Positions 11,535 through 21,636 of a stretch of 64,000 nucleotides of DNA are shown here, piece after piece. This DNA comes from Erigeron canadensis (lineage: Eukaryota > Streptophyta > Magnoliopsida > Asterales > Asteraceae). The stretch lies in NCBI RefSeq assembly GCF_010389155.1, contig NC_057768.1, forward strand, positions 43,503,633 to 43,567,632, in the 5' to 3' direction. The notes below the pieces were generated by a model, which did no database searches, was not told the origin of the DNA, and was given only the letters and a program-made list of their open reading frames with translations. The stretch's first letter is position 1; each line of letters starts with the position of its first letter. Position numbers and translations under genes: made by a program.

Positions 11535-14500
11535 CTAAGACCTAAGCCTTCTGGCATGCTTGTTGAGCTTTCCCTTCGACAATGCCTTTGTGAAAGGATC
11601 CGCCAAGTTACTATCTGTGTGAACTTTGAGTAAATTGATTTCACGTGATTCGATTTGCTCTCGAACATAGTGATATCTCCTTTGGTAATGTCTGGCACCT
11701 TTTTGAACCCCAGGTTCATTGGCAATGACAATTGCTCCAAAATTATCACAGTACAGATCCATAGGTGTATTATTTGATGGCATCACATCAAGTCCAGAAA
11801 TAAACTTTCTGATCCAGACAGCTTCCATTGCTGCATCCGAAGCAGCTATATACTCAGACTCTGTAGCAGACATAGCAACGGTAGATTGCTTCTTGCTCTT
11901 CCAATCTACTGCTCCTCCATTTAGAATGAAGACATACCCTGACTGAGACTTGGTATCATCCTTATCAGTCTGAAATCCAGCATCACAGTATCCAGTGACT
12001 TTAAGCTCTTGATCCGGATTTCCTCCATACACCAAAAATAATTCTTTAGTAGCACGCATGTACTTTAGAATGTTTTTCACAACAGTCTAATGATACTCTC
12101 CGGGATTTTGCTGATACCGGCTTACAATATTTTGCGTGAACGCAATGTCAGGTCTAGTGCATCTAACCGCATACATGATAGAACCCACCGCCGAAGCATA
12201 AGGAACTCTCTTCATACGCTCCACCTCTTCAGGTGTAGAAGCACCATTCTTGTTGGATAAATTAAGTCCTTCTTGCATAGGCAAGTTTCCGCGCTTAGAA
12301 TTTTCTATCTTGAATCTCTTCAAGATTTTATCTATATACGCACTTTGACTTAATCCGATCAACCGATTACTTCTATCTCTATAGATTTTGATTCCAAGTA
12401 TGAATGCTGCTTCACCCAAGTCTTTCATAGCAAAACACTTTCCAAGATAAGATTTAACATCTTTCAACATTGGAATGTGATTTCCTATTATCAATATGTC
12501 ATCGACATACAAGACAAGGAAAGTAACATTACTCCCACTAGCTCTGCGATATACACATGGCTCATCAGGATTCTGAACAAAATCAAACTTTTTGATCTCT
12601 TCATCAAACCTTTTATTCCAACTCCTTGATGCTTGCTTTAGTCCATAAATGGACCTTTGAAGCTTGCATACTTTGTTGGGATGTTTTGGATCGACAAAAC
12701 CTTCAGGTTGGTCCATATAGACTTCCTCGTCTAGAAAACCATTCAAGAAAGCGGTTTTGACATCCATTTGCCATATCTCATAGTCATAGTACGCCGCTAT
12801 GGCTAAGATGATCCTAATAGCTCTAATGTCCGCAACCGGAGAAAAGGTTTCCTCATGATCAACTCCAAAGAGTTGAGTATAACCTTTCGCCACAAGACGA
12901 GCTTTATAGGTGTGTATATTTCCATCCATGTCGGTCTTCTTCTTGAAGATCCATTTACATCCAACGGTTCTACCATTTGGTGGAAGATCAACCAAGCTCC
13001 AGACTTGATTGTCTTTCATGGATTTCATTTCCACATTCGCAGCTTCAAGCCATTTTTCAGATTCCGGATCTGATAATGTAGCATTGAAATTAGGAGGTTC
13101 ATTCAAATCTCCTACCACGTGTTGTTTAGACTCAATCATAAGATTTAATCTTTCACGAGCACGTATAGTCCTTGAGGACTTACGAAGTGGAATCGCTTCA
13201 TCTTCAACTTGAAGTTCATCTTGAGATTCATCTCTTTGAACATTTCCCCCCCCCCCCAAGTTGAAGATTGCTAGTATCTTTAGAAGTTGACACATCTTCT
13301 TGATGCTCATCAAGTTCAACAATCCTCCCACTGTCTTCTTGAGATATGAGTTTCTTTTCAAAGAACTCAACATATCGATGAACCTTGACAGTGTTTTCCG
13401 TAGGAATGTAGAAGTAGTAACCCATCGTTTCCTTTGGGTATCCTACAAAGATGCACTTGACAGATCTAGGAGCAAGTTTGTCAGGCGTATCTCGTTTCAC
13501 GAGCGCCTCACATCCCCAGACCTTAAAGACAATTGAGGAATACTCCCATGCCACAATTCATGCAGTGTCTTGTCAACTTTCTTAGTTGGAACCATATTGA
13601 GAATGCGAACAGCAGTCTCAAGGGCATAATCCCAAAACGAAAAAAGGAAGAGTCGTATGAATCATCATTGATCGAACCATTTCCAACAAGGTTCGATTCC
13701 TCCTCTCCGAAACACCATTGTGTTGAGGAGTATATGGAGGAGTAAGCTGTTGAACTATACCACAAGCTTTGAGATAATCCTTAAACTCTTGACTCAAGTA
13801 TTCACCACCTCGATCCGAACGGAGGATCTTGATGGTTTTACCGAGTTGATTCTCCACTTCACTTTTAAATTCCTTGAATGTTTCAAAGACTTCATGTTTA
13901 TGCTTAATCAAGTAAACATAACCATAATGATTGAAATCATCCGTAAAAGTGACGAAATAGCTAGCACCTTTCCTTGACACATGTCTAAATGGGCCACATA
14001 CATCCGAATGTATTAGTCCAAGTAGATCTTTAGCCCTCTCCGGTTTATTTGGAAAAGGTTTCCTTGTCATTTTGCCAGAACCACAAGACACGCATTTTTC
14101 AAATGATTCATCATTTGATTGTAAGACACCGTCCCTTTGAAGTCTTTCAATGCGTTTCTTGCCAACATGAGCAAGCCGACAATGCCAAAGATAAGTCGAG
14201 TCCAAGGTGGACTTGACTCGTTTGCTAACTTGATACATTGAATTATCCTTTGAATCACAACCACGCATATCAATTTCATAAATACCATCACAAGCAATAG
14301 CATCAAAAGAATGAACATTATTTCGAGAAACTGAAATTCCAATATCATTATAGACATTAACGTAACCGTTGTTTTTCAACAAAGAAACTGAAATAACACC
14401 TCTAGTAATAGAAGGTGCATAATGACAATCGTTCAAGACAATTATTAAACCACTAGGTAAAACCAAATGATAATCGCCGATCTCTTCCACAGCTGCAGGC

Positions 14501-14607
14501 AGGCCATTTCCCACGAACAGTTGTAAAGATCCCGGCTTCAGTTTCCTTCCTCTTCTAAGCCCCTGTAAAGAATTACAGATATGAGTACCACACCCAGTGT
14601 CGTAAAC
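11535..14607 (-). pseudogene. Copia pol: protease, integrase, RT, RNase H (broken)
   Basis: Right to left: protease motif DTGCGTH just after the gag stop; integrase with an HHCC finger and D,D,E core (about 13700-14240); reverse transcriptase with YVDD at 12498-12509; RNase H (about 11600-12000). Visible breaks are: an in-frame TGA at 14608-14610, between gag and protease; a frameshift at an A6 run (13640-13645) inside integrase; a further frame change between about 13523 and 13554; a 12-base C run at 13246-13257 where the frame changes again; and a TAG at 12087-12089 between RT and RNase H. The last residues may be shifted too. Both stops replace positions where family members usually have Trp, consistent with G-to-A decay of methylated DNA. 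This copy cannot make the full polyprotein. Confidence 0.9.
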
Positions 14608-15540
14608 TCATGAATTCCGCTTAGAAAATGAATATAATTCAATGGTGAAGAACATACCTGAAGTCCCGGACGTACCGGGCTGCTTCTTCTTCAACTCAAC
14701 AAGATACTTGGGACAATTCTGCTTCCAATGACCCACTTCATTACAATGGTAACAAGGTAGGTTCTTAGCGGGATGTTCCTTCTTCGCCGGAGGGGTCTTC
14801 TTAGGTTTAGGAGCAGCAACTTGCTTTCCTTTGCCATCAGCCTTGCCCTTTCCTTTCGGTTGTTTGCCTTTTTGGACCTTACCCCCCTTTATCATGAGAC
14901 AATTGGGAGTAGCAGTTTTCTTCGGTAACTTCTTTTCAAATTCAACAGCCATTGCAAGAAGTTCCGGAACGGTTTTATCCATGTTATGCATAGTATAATT
15001 GCGTCCGAATTCTTCAAAATCCTTAGATAAGGACTTGAGAATCAAACCAATTTGTACTTGCTTTGCATAAGGAAATTTCAACCTTTCCAACTGCTCAAAG
15101 TATCCTTTCATCTTAAGGATATGAGCGCTCACCGGTGTTCCTTGTTCATGTCGCAAGTCATGGAGTACATCGATGAGATCGTATAACTCCATGCCAGCTT
15201 GCTTCTCGAACATAGACTTGAGTTCAGTAAGCATATCACATGGAAATGAATGCTCAAATTGCCTTTGTAGGTCAACATTCATGCTTCCCAACATCAGACA
15301 AGCGACCTCATTATGTCTATCATATGCAGCCGCATATTCCGCTAATGCTTCAGTTGAAGCATTGGCAGCAGGAGCAACGGGTCTTGGCTCATCAAGGACT
15401 TGGTATTTCCTCTCAGCTCTCAAAGCAATCCGGAGCTGACGATACCAATCATTGAAATTCGATCCAGAAAGCTTTTCCCTTTCCAACATCAGCCTGAACG
15501 CCGATTGATGTATGTTTTGAGTGGTATTGGTTGTTGCCAT
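14608..15540 (-). CDS. Copia gag polyprotein
   Basis: The open frame encodes 310 residues. The N-terminal two-thirds is a plant copia gag (UBN2-type) domain with the characteristic NFNDWY near the start. A Lys/Gly-rich basic linker (about 215-258) follows, then one CCHC zinc knuckle at about 263-276 (CYHCNEVGHWKQNC), which packages RNA. It stops at 14608 in the same frame as the downstream protease, so gag and pol were probably one frame. The ATG sits just inside the long leader. The protein could still be made if the element were transcribed. Confidence 0.9.
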   Translation of the reverse strand: MATTNTTQNIHQSAFRLMLEREKLSGSNFNDWYRQLRIALRAERKYQVLDEPRPVAPAANASTEALAEYAAAYDRHNEVACLMLGSMNVDLQRQFEHSFPCDMLTELKSMFEKQAGMELYDLIDVLHDLRHEQGTPVSAHILKMKGYFEQLERLKFPYAKQVQIGLILKSLSKDFEEFGRNYTMHNMDKTVPELLAMAVEFEKKLPKKTATPNCLMIKGGKVQKGKQPKGKGKADGKGKQVAAPKPKKTPPAKKEHPAKNLPCYHCNEVGHWKQNCPKYLVELKKKQPGTSGTSGMFFTIELYSFSKRNS

Positions 15541-16849
15541 CTACAAAACAGACAAAAAGTTCAATTATCAGTATTTCGATAATTATCCTTAAGAAATGTA
15601 ATTTTACCCTTGTTAAATTCATCTAACAAATTACTTTCACTAAGGCTAGGATCCAACTTGACATACAATCATTTCATCAGTTGATCTGCTAGAAATGACG
15701 GCATTTAAAAGGTAATCGAGAATCGATAATTGCATTCATGCAACTCCTAGGTTTATGGGATTTACAATAACACTGTAAAGGGGTATTAAGTGTTTTGTAA
15801 ACATGTTTTGTCCCATCTTATGCCACTGGTTAAGGTCTCACCTCTTAACTCGTTTTAAGTCGCCCAATTAAGAACATGTAGATAGTCCACCGCTGTCTCA
15901 CAACGAGTGGTAATCCACCTTGAAGAGATACAATTCACCTACGTCTCACGTAGAGCAAAAAGCACTGGCAAGTGTTCTTAGCAAAGTGGGTGGGATTGAC
16001 TTAACTTTAAATGGGTAATGCATTTGATGTGAATCAAAAGTTTATGTTTTGAAGACTCATGCATAATATTCGAAACATAATATTTAATAAAATCATTTTT
16101 ATAGTCTTACAACACAAGAGAGCTCGGTAGCTCCATTTGAACGCACAAAGAAGCGCAAGGGCAAAGGTATGCGATAGACGCGATTTAAAAACCCGCCCTT
16201 TTAGAAGGCTAGCACACTCTGACTTATACCTCTTTTAGAATTTGTTCAAATGGGTGAGCCGGTGTATCTCAAGGTTGCAAGACTCCAATTTTATTAATGA
16301 AATCTCTATTTCGATAGTTCTTAGTCAAGTTTATTTTCAAAACCAATTTTTGCATCACCATTATACAACTTATAAATAAAATACAAAAATTAATAAACTT
16401 ACTAATTACCGAACTATTTAATCATATAACAAGTTAAGGTAGGCCACCTAAACATGGTCACTATGGTTCATGCAAAAGTTCAATCACGGCTCCCCCTTCC
16501 GAAGAAGAGGACCACATGCATCAAGTTACCTTGATTGCGTAAGCCTTTAAACAAAACAAGTTGCACATAAAACATATATACTTGCTGTCTGGAAATTTCC
16601 AGCAGCTTGATTACCAGTTTACACCTGTTTCTGGTCCGATTCAGCTTTCGACCAAAACTACAAAGTTGTGTCCCTATGTGTTGGGCTTCTACAGTCCAAA
16701 GCACGACTCCTAACTCATTACAGATTATTTTATATGATTTTTCTAGTAAACTGTCGCACATCAGAAAATTTACACGCAAAAATCACATTGTCACATAATT
16801 ATCTAATAATTAACCCTAATTATTGGATCAACATGCTTTGCATAATATA
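15541..16849 (-). other. Copia 5' leader, no recognisable primer-binding site
   Basis: About 1.3 kb lies between the truncated 5' LTR and gag. A typical plant copia has a tRNA-Met complementary tract directly inside the LTR. None is visible next to 16849. Short open frames here show no family resemblance. Confidence 0.6.
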
Positions 16850-17495
16850 AATCATATTAATTAACAAAGAGAGAATCAAGACGTGTAACTTATATGCAAA
16901 GATCCAATTGAAATAATAATAATAATAAGATTATTATTAATGCTTATGGTTTAAAGCAAAACCCCTCCACGATCGCACATTAGACACCCCGAATAATGTA
17001 TGCTAGTACCCCGATCACGAACCTAAACAACCCTTTGTTTAGAACCCTTAAACTAAAGTCGAAAACCGAAAACCCTTTTGAGGAGGGGGTTTCGGCCGAA
17101 CCAAGAAGAGGGAGAGAGAGGAGAATTGTTTGTGAATTGAATGAATGAAAAACCTAAGAATTAGCCCTTGTATTTATAGGGTAATTTTAGGTTAAACATA
17201 ACTTGGAAACTAAGCAACATCAAGGCTATGGAAAGCCTTGATGTGCCGTCCCCCATACATGGACTTAGGTCCAAGCCCACTTTCCAATTTTCACATTTTA
17301 ATCCTCCTTTTTAATTAATTAAATATAATTAATCATTTAATTATTTTTAATTAATTATTTCGTGATCAAACTAATTAATATATTACTTTAATATATCAAT
17401 TGTTATTATTGAGTTACCGTGTCATTTCATGTGACCCCGTAGGCTTAAATTATTCCCGGACATGCGATTTATAATAATATGATCATATGCCAACA
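16850..17495 (-). repeat. 5' LTR of the copia element, inner end missing
   Basis: It is 646 bp and starts (minus strand) TGTTGGCATATG at 17495. Homology to the 3' LTR stops abruptly at about 16850, leaving out the final 71 bp. The TATAAATA promoter is retained at about 17170-17177. Confidence 0.9.
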
Positions 17496-17500
17496 TAATC

Positions 17501-18627
17501 TTCAGACTTGGTTCCTTTTGTCTTTTTCTAATACTCCGAAACATCGACCCAAATCTTCTATTTCCTCAATACCAAAGTCCATCCTATTTTTTCCTTTTTT
17601 TCTCCTCTCGCTTATCTTGCTTATGTGAAACTTGTTCCTCTAATGATCTCCTGTAAATTGGTACTCACGTCGAAAAGTTTGGTCACAACCTGATGTAGCA
17701 TCCAGTCTATTAGTGGATACATTTGATTTGATGTTGCTTCTGTATTTCCAACATTCTGTTGGACATCGTTAGCTCCACTAACTCAAACATGCTTTTAAAC
17801 AGATGGGGCCATAAGACTAGTCGATCATTAGGTACTTCATCCGCATCCAAACTACTAGCAGGTTTAGACTCGTAACATGTCTATTACGTACGAACCATAT
17901 TATTGCTTGCTAATTAGTGATCTAGTGTTGTATCATCTTAAAATTACGAATTAAAATAAAAGAAATATTCTTATATATGTTAACCGTTTATCTTCTTTAT
18001 ATAGAATTTTTAAATGAATTGAGTTTGATTGATTTTGTTACTCCGTAAAAAAAAAAAAGTTAACTACACTCACAACGGAGTTGGACTACAATTGTACAAT
18101 CCTTCGTAAATATGATTATTAATTATACTTATTTGCAAAAAATTTTTTGAAAAGTGTGAGTTACATTTTAATATCGAGAAGTTTAATATACATTATTTTA
18201 CCAAGTTTACATCTCCTAATAATCTACGATTTAAATCCATCGATGAGAAACTTATGTCACCCAAAAATTTGGTGGGAACTAAACTTAACATAAATGAAAA
18301 TTAAATACATATCGCTAATTTTAAATTACGTAAAGTAAAATTTATTTTTATGAAAAATAAGAAAACTTATTGACATTAGACCTCTTATTATTATACTTAC
18401 TAAATAGAGTTAAAATTTTACATTGAAAAATTTCTAGTTAACTACTAAAACTATTGTCATTTTTCGGATTTTTTTATTCATTATATCCCAAAAATATGTA
18501 GTAACAATAAAAAATACCCTTTTTTTTTGAAAAAAAAAGAAAATAAAATTTTTATTGTCAAGCACAATACATTGCTACGAATTAACCAGCCATGCGCTAC
18601 CTCGTTGTTTTAGATCTTGATAAATAT
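17501..18627. other. Intergenic, no gene seen
   Basis: AT-rich sequence without recognisable coding exons or RNA genes. A poly-A tract lies near 18046-18058. Confidence 0.5.
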
Positions 18628-18628
18628 A

Positions 18629-19049
18629 CTAGCGTTGTACCCGCGCGATACAGCGGGGAATAAGAAAAAAACGTCGGTGGTTTGATGGTGGTTTGTGAGG
18701 CGGCGGCGATGAAAAAGAAAAAAAAAATAAGCCGGCGGCGATGGAAAGTGGTTTGATGGTGATTTTTGGGACGGTGGTGGATGGTGTTTATGGGGGGATA
18801 GCGTACATAGAAGGTGGATTGCGGCGGTGGATGGTGGTATTTGGGGCGGTGGTGGATGGTGTTTATGGGGGGAGAAAATCATAGAAGGGGAGAGGGAGAG
18901 AAAATCGAAAATCGGATGAATGTATGTGTGTGTAATGAGCGTGATGGAGAAAAAATAGGGTAGTGTAAATTAGGTAGGCATAAAAGACATTTTAAAGGTA
19001 GAGGTGTTAAAAGAGGGGTGAGGTAGTTTGCTTATTAAGGGAGTATAGA
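18629..19049 (-). mobile_element. Short non-autonomous Helitron-like element
   Basis: On the minus strand it begins with TC (19049-19048) after an A and ends with CTAG (18632-18629) before a T, matching Helitron insertion between A and T. Just inside the 3' end lies a GC-rich imperfect hairpin (about 18640-18657, CCCGC and GCGGG arms). The interior is rich in GGTGG and GGCGG triplets and encodes no Rep/helicase. The 5' end sequence recurs at 34541. Confidence 0.7.
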
Positions 19050-19061
19050 TATATATATATA

Positions 19062-19095
19062 CTAGGATTTTTTTACCCGCACGATGTGCGGCTAC
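19062..19095 (-). mobile_element. Helitron-like 3' terminus
   Basis: The minus strand shows CCGCACATCGTGCGG (stem CCGCAC/GTGCGG) about 10 bases before CTAG followed by T (19065-19061). This is the canonical Helitron 3' signature. The body should extend to higher coordinates, but its 5' end was not found. Confidence 0.65.
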
Positions 19096-20330
19096 TTTAA
19101 AAAGGTGTTTAATAAAGTGAGATTTGAGTTAAACTTGCTTAAAAAAACATTTAATGAAACACTTAATATGTGAACAAATGAGTTAATGGAATGGATCAAT
19201 AATGATCGTAAAAAAAACATATAGACGAACAATCTATTTAGTTTCACTTAATTAAATTAACAATAACGTATTCATTATCCAATCATTAAACTAATTGTTA
19301 TATACACTTGTTTTGAACTAACTCTTCGTCTACAATCATAATATTTTTCTCATCATCACAATGAAAAATTGTATTGTTAAAAAACAAAAGAAAAAATAGA
19401 TTATATTAACCATTATCATAAATTTCAAAAAAAGATAAAAGAATTAAACTAAAAATTGTACATTATTTCCATAGTGATATGAACGAAAGAATTAACATAA
19501 CTCTTTCAGAAAGTTATGATATTATACAAAACTCTTAACTCATATAAGATGAATATAATTTAGTGGTAATAAAAAAGCTTATAAACTTTAAATATTGCCA
19601 CTAATGATTAATGCGATGAGAGTTCTAACTAACCAAAGGCCTGAGCAAACTTTCATATAATCACCATAAAAAAAACAAAAGGAACCTCATATAAATGTTG
19701 AATAAAAAAGATAATGAAATATCATTAGGTATAGACGTGATTTTTTAAACTAAAGAGAAGATATCATTTCATCTAATGAGAAGATCTTAGATTCTTACAA
19801 TATATATATATATATATTTTAATTTTCTAAATATATAGTTTATTTAAAAAAAATATGGAGTTGACACATAAGATAAAATCTTATGTGGCAATTTTTCAAA
19901 TTAGTTTTAGATTGTAAGAGGATTTTAAAATACTTGATTAACTATTGTTTTACAAGAGTTATATATATATATATATATGGAAAATGCTAAACAAAATACA
20001 TATATATATATGAAATTTTACACAAACAAATGAACAATAAGGACCGTATATGTTATTTAACTTATCAAATATAGGAGTTTTAACATATATGAATACATGA
20101 TGCTTTAAAATTTATGGTAATTATTATTGGATATGGGATTTTTCCTAACAAAACCATATCAGCAAATATAAAAATTATTATTATAATTATAATTAATTAA
20201 GATATATGGTTATTTATATTTATATCCGCAAACATTACCATACCTTAATTCATTATAATAATTATAAATATATTAATTATAAAATACATATATATACCCA
20301 TTTAATAACAACAGTAAACAGTTTGCAGGA
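19096..20330. other. Intergenic, partly Helitron body
   Basis: Very AT-rich with no coding evidence. It likely includes the body of the element ending at 19062 and the promoter of the IFRD gene at its right edge. Confidence 0.5.
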
Positions 20331-20523
20331 ATCGTGTTTTCGAACCATAAATACCCGCTGCTCTGTTCGGCTCGGTTGCTGCCGTGCTCCGTTTAAGAGG
20401 TGATCCAATTGTATCTTAATTGATTGACAGATATCTGTTTATTTTATAAATTCTTTAAAGTTTATGTCTTTCATTATTATTTTTCTTGAATTGGGGTTTT
20501 CAATGCTTATGATATTCGCATTA

Positions 20524-20803
20524 AAGTATCTTGGAATGTAACAAACTTTGAACGAATGTCTATAGTAGTAAATAACTAAAGTTGTGTGTATTGTATGTAA
20601 ACAAATCGAAAATAACGTTTATTGTATGTAAGAAAATGTATTCAACCAATTAAAATCAGACAAGTGGCACCTCTATATGGTTGTCATGTATGTTTTCTTA
20701 CATACAATAAACATTTTTTAAGTTGTTTACATACAATACACACAACTTTAGTTATTTCCTACTATAGACATTCATGCAAAGATTGTTACATTCCAGGATA
20801 CTT
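20524..20803. mobile_element. Foldback MITE with about 110-bp arms
   Basis: The left arm (20524-20634) and right arm (20693-20803) are near-perfect reverse complements. The ends are AAGTATC and GATACTT, and the loop is about 58 bp. It lies inside the putative 5' UTR intron and would form a long RNA hairpin if transcribed. Confidence 0.8.
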
Positions 20804-21117
20804 ATCCCTTCACATTATAAGTAGTTTTTGATTTCACTCCTTAATCTGAGCAATTTTTAGTGTGGTTGGAAATTTATATTTATGATAGAACAATGTTTTG
20901 ACTTGCTGCCAATTCATGAAGAAAAAAGGTGAAACTTTGTGGTATTGTTAATCTTGAAAAGATGTAATTTTGTTGCCCTTTTCCCGTAAACTGGTTTCCG
21001 GTTGAAACGTGGTTGCATAAATGGTAAAAAGGTAATAACTTGGTTGCATAAATAAGTTTTTCTAGTTATATACTTAATACAAAGTTGAATAACTATGAAG
21101 TGCAATGCAATACACTA

Positions 21118-21345
21118 GTTTTTTTTTTGTTTGCATGTGTGAGGTGGTTAACCTAGGTATCTGACTCGCTTGCAAGCCAACTAATCTTAGGGCGACTACC
21201 CACTTTGTGGGTATCCTGGAATCGTCACAGGGGAATCTCCGTGGCCATAAGGGGATATCTTTTTGCTCCTAGGATTCGAACTCTAAGTATTTTCACCAAT
21301 AAAGACCATGCCTTTATCACTAGGCCACCTCCCTTGTGGCCGAAG
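21118..21345 (-). mobile_element. tRNA-derived SINE
   Basis: Read on the minus strand it starts near 21345 and has a box A-like GTGGCCTAGTGATAA and a box B-like GAGTTCGAATCC. The body is about 220 bp, ending in an A-rich tail (the T run at about 21118-21129). ACTAG next to both ends may be part of the target duplication. Confidence 0.8.
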
Positions 21346-21636
21346 TACTAGGTTTAATCTAAGGTTTGGTTTTGATCTAGCGAACTATTTTTATAGAAAG
21401 TTGTAGAACTTGGGTGTAATTAGGACTTGTTTAATAAAATTGTATAATTTAGCGCTGAATAAAGGATAGGACAGAATAATTGATAGGGATGAAAATTGAC
21501 ACGTTGATAAGCCTACTGAATGGATAGGTTAAATATTTGAATATGATCATACTAACCGCGTTTTGCTAATATATGTATTTTTTTATGCTATACAGGCTTT
21601 TGAGAGGTGAAGGAAGCTTGATTCATTCCATTTAAA

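Larger units (their letters stand above)
9939..17495 (-). mobile_element. Ty1/copia LTR retrotransposon with 5-bp TSD
   Basis: The element reads on the minus strand. It is bounded by TAATC at 9934-9938 and 17496-17500, a perfect 5-bp duplication. Outer ends are the usual TG...CA (TGTTGG... to ...TAACA). Domain order from the right is gag, protease, integrase, reverse transcriptase, RNase H, which defines the copia type. Over the shared 645 bp the LTRs differ at about 10 positions plus one 3-bp indel. Coding capacity is broken at several places in pol, and the 5' LTR lacks its inner end. It lies between the DEP-domain and IFRD genes, opposite to both. Confidence 0.95.
20331..21636 (+). promoter_or_regulatory. 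Leader exon and 5' UTR intron of the IFRD gene
   Basis: A GC-richer stretch (about 20331-20399) ends in AAGAG followed by GT at 20400. A pyrimidine-rich acceptor TATACAG ends at 21595, and the ATG lies at 21637. This fits a leader exon plus a 1.2-kb 5' UTR intron, which is inferred and not proven. The intron holds a foldback element (20524-20803) and a SINE (21118-21345). Confidence 0.45.

Noticed and set aside
12855..13977. Plus-strand open frames across the retrotransposon
   Set aside because: They mirror the minus-strand pol reading frames, which carry clear integrase and RT motifs.
21176..21345. Possible tRNA gene
   Set aside because: The box A and B motifs belong to a SINE with a long non-tRNA body and A-rich tail. 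No cloverleaf with a paired acceptor stem is apparent.
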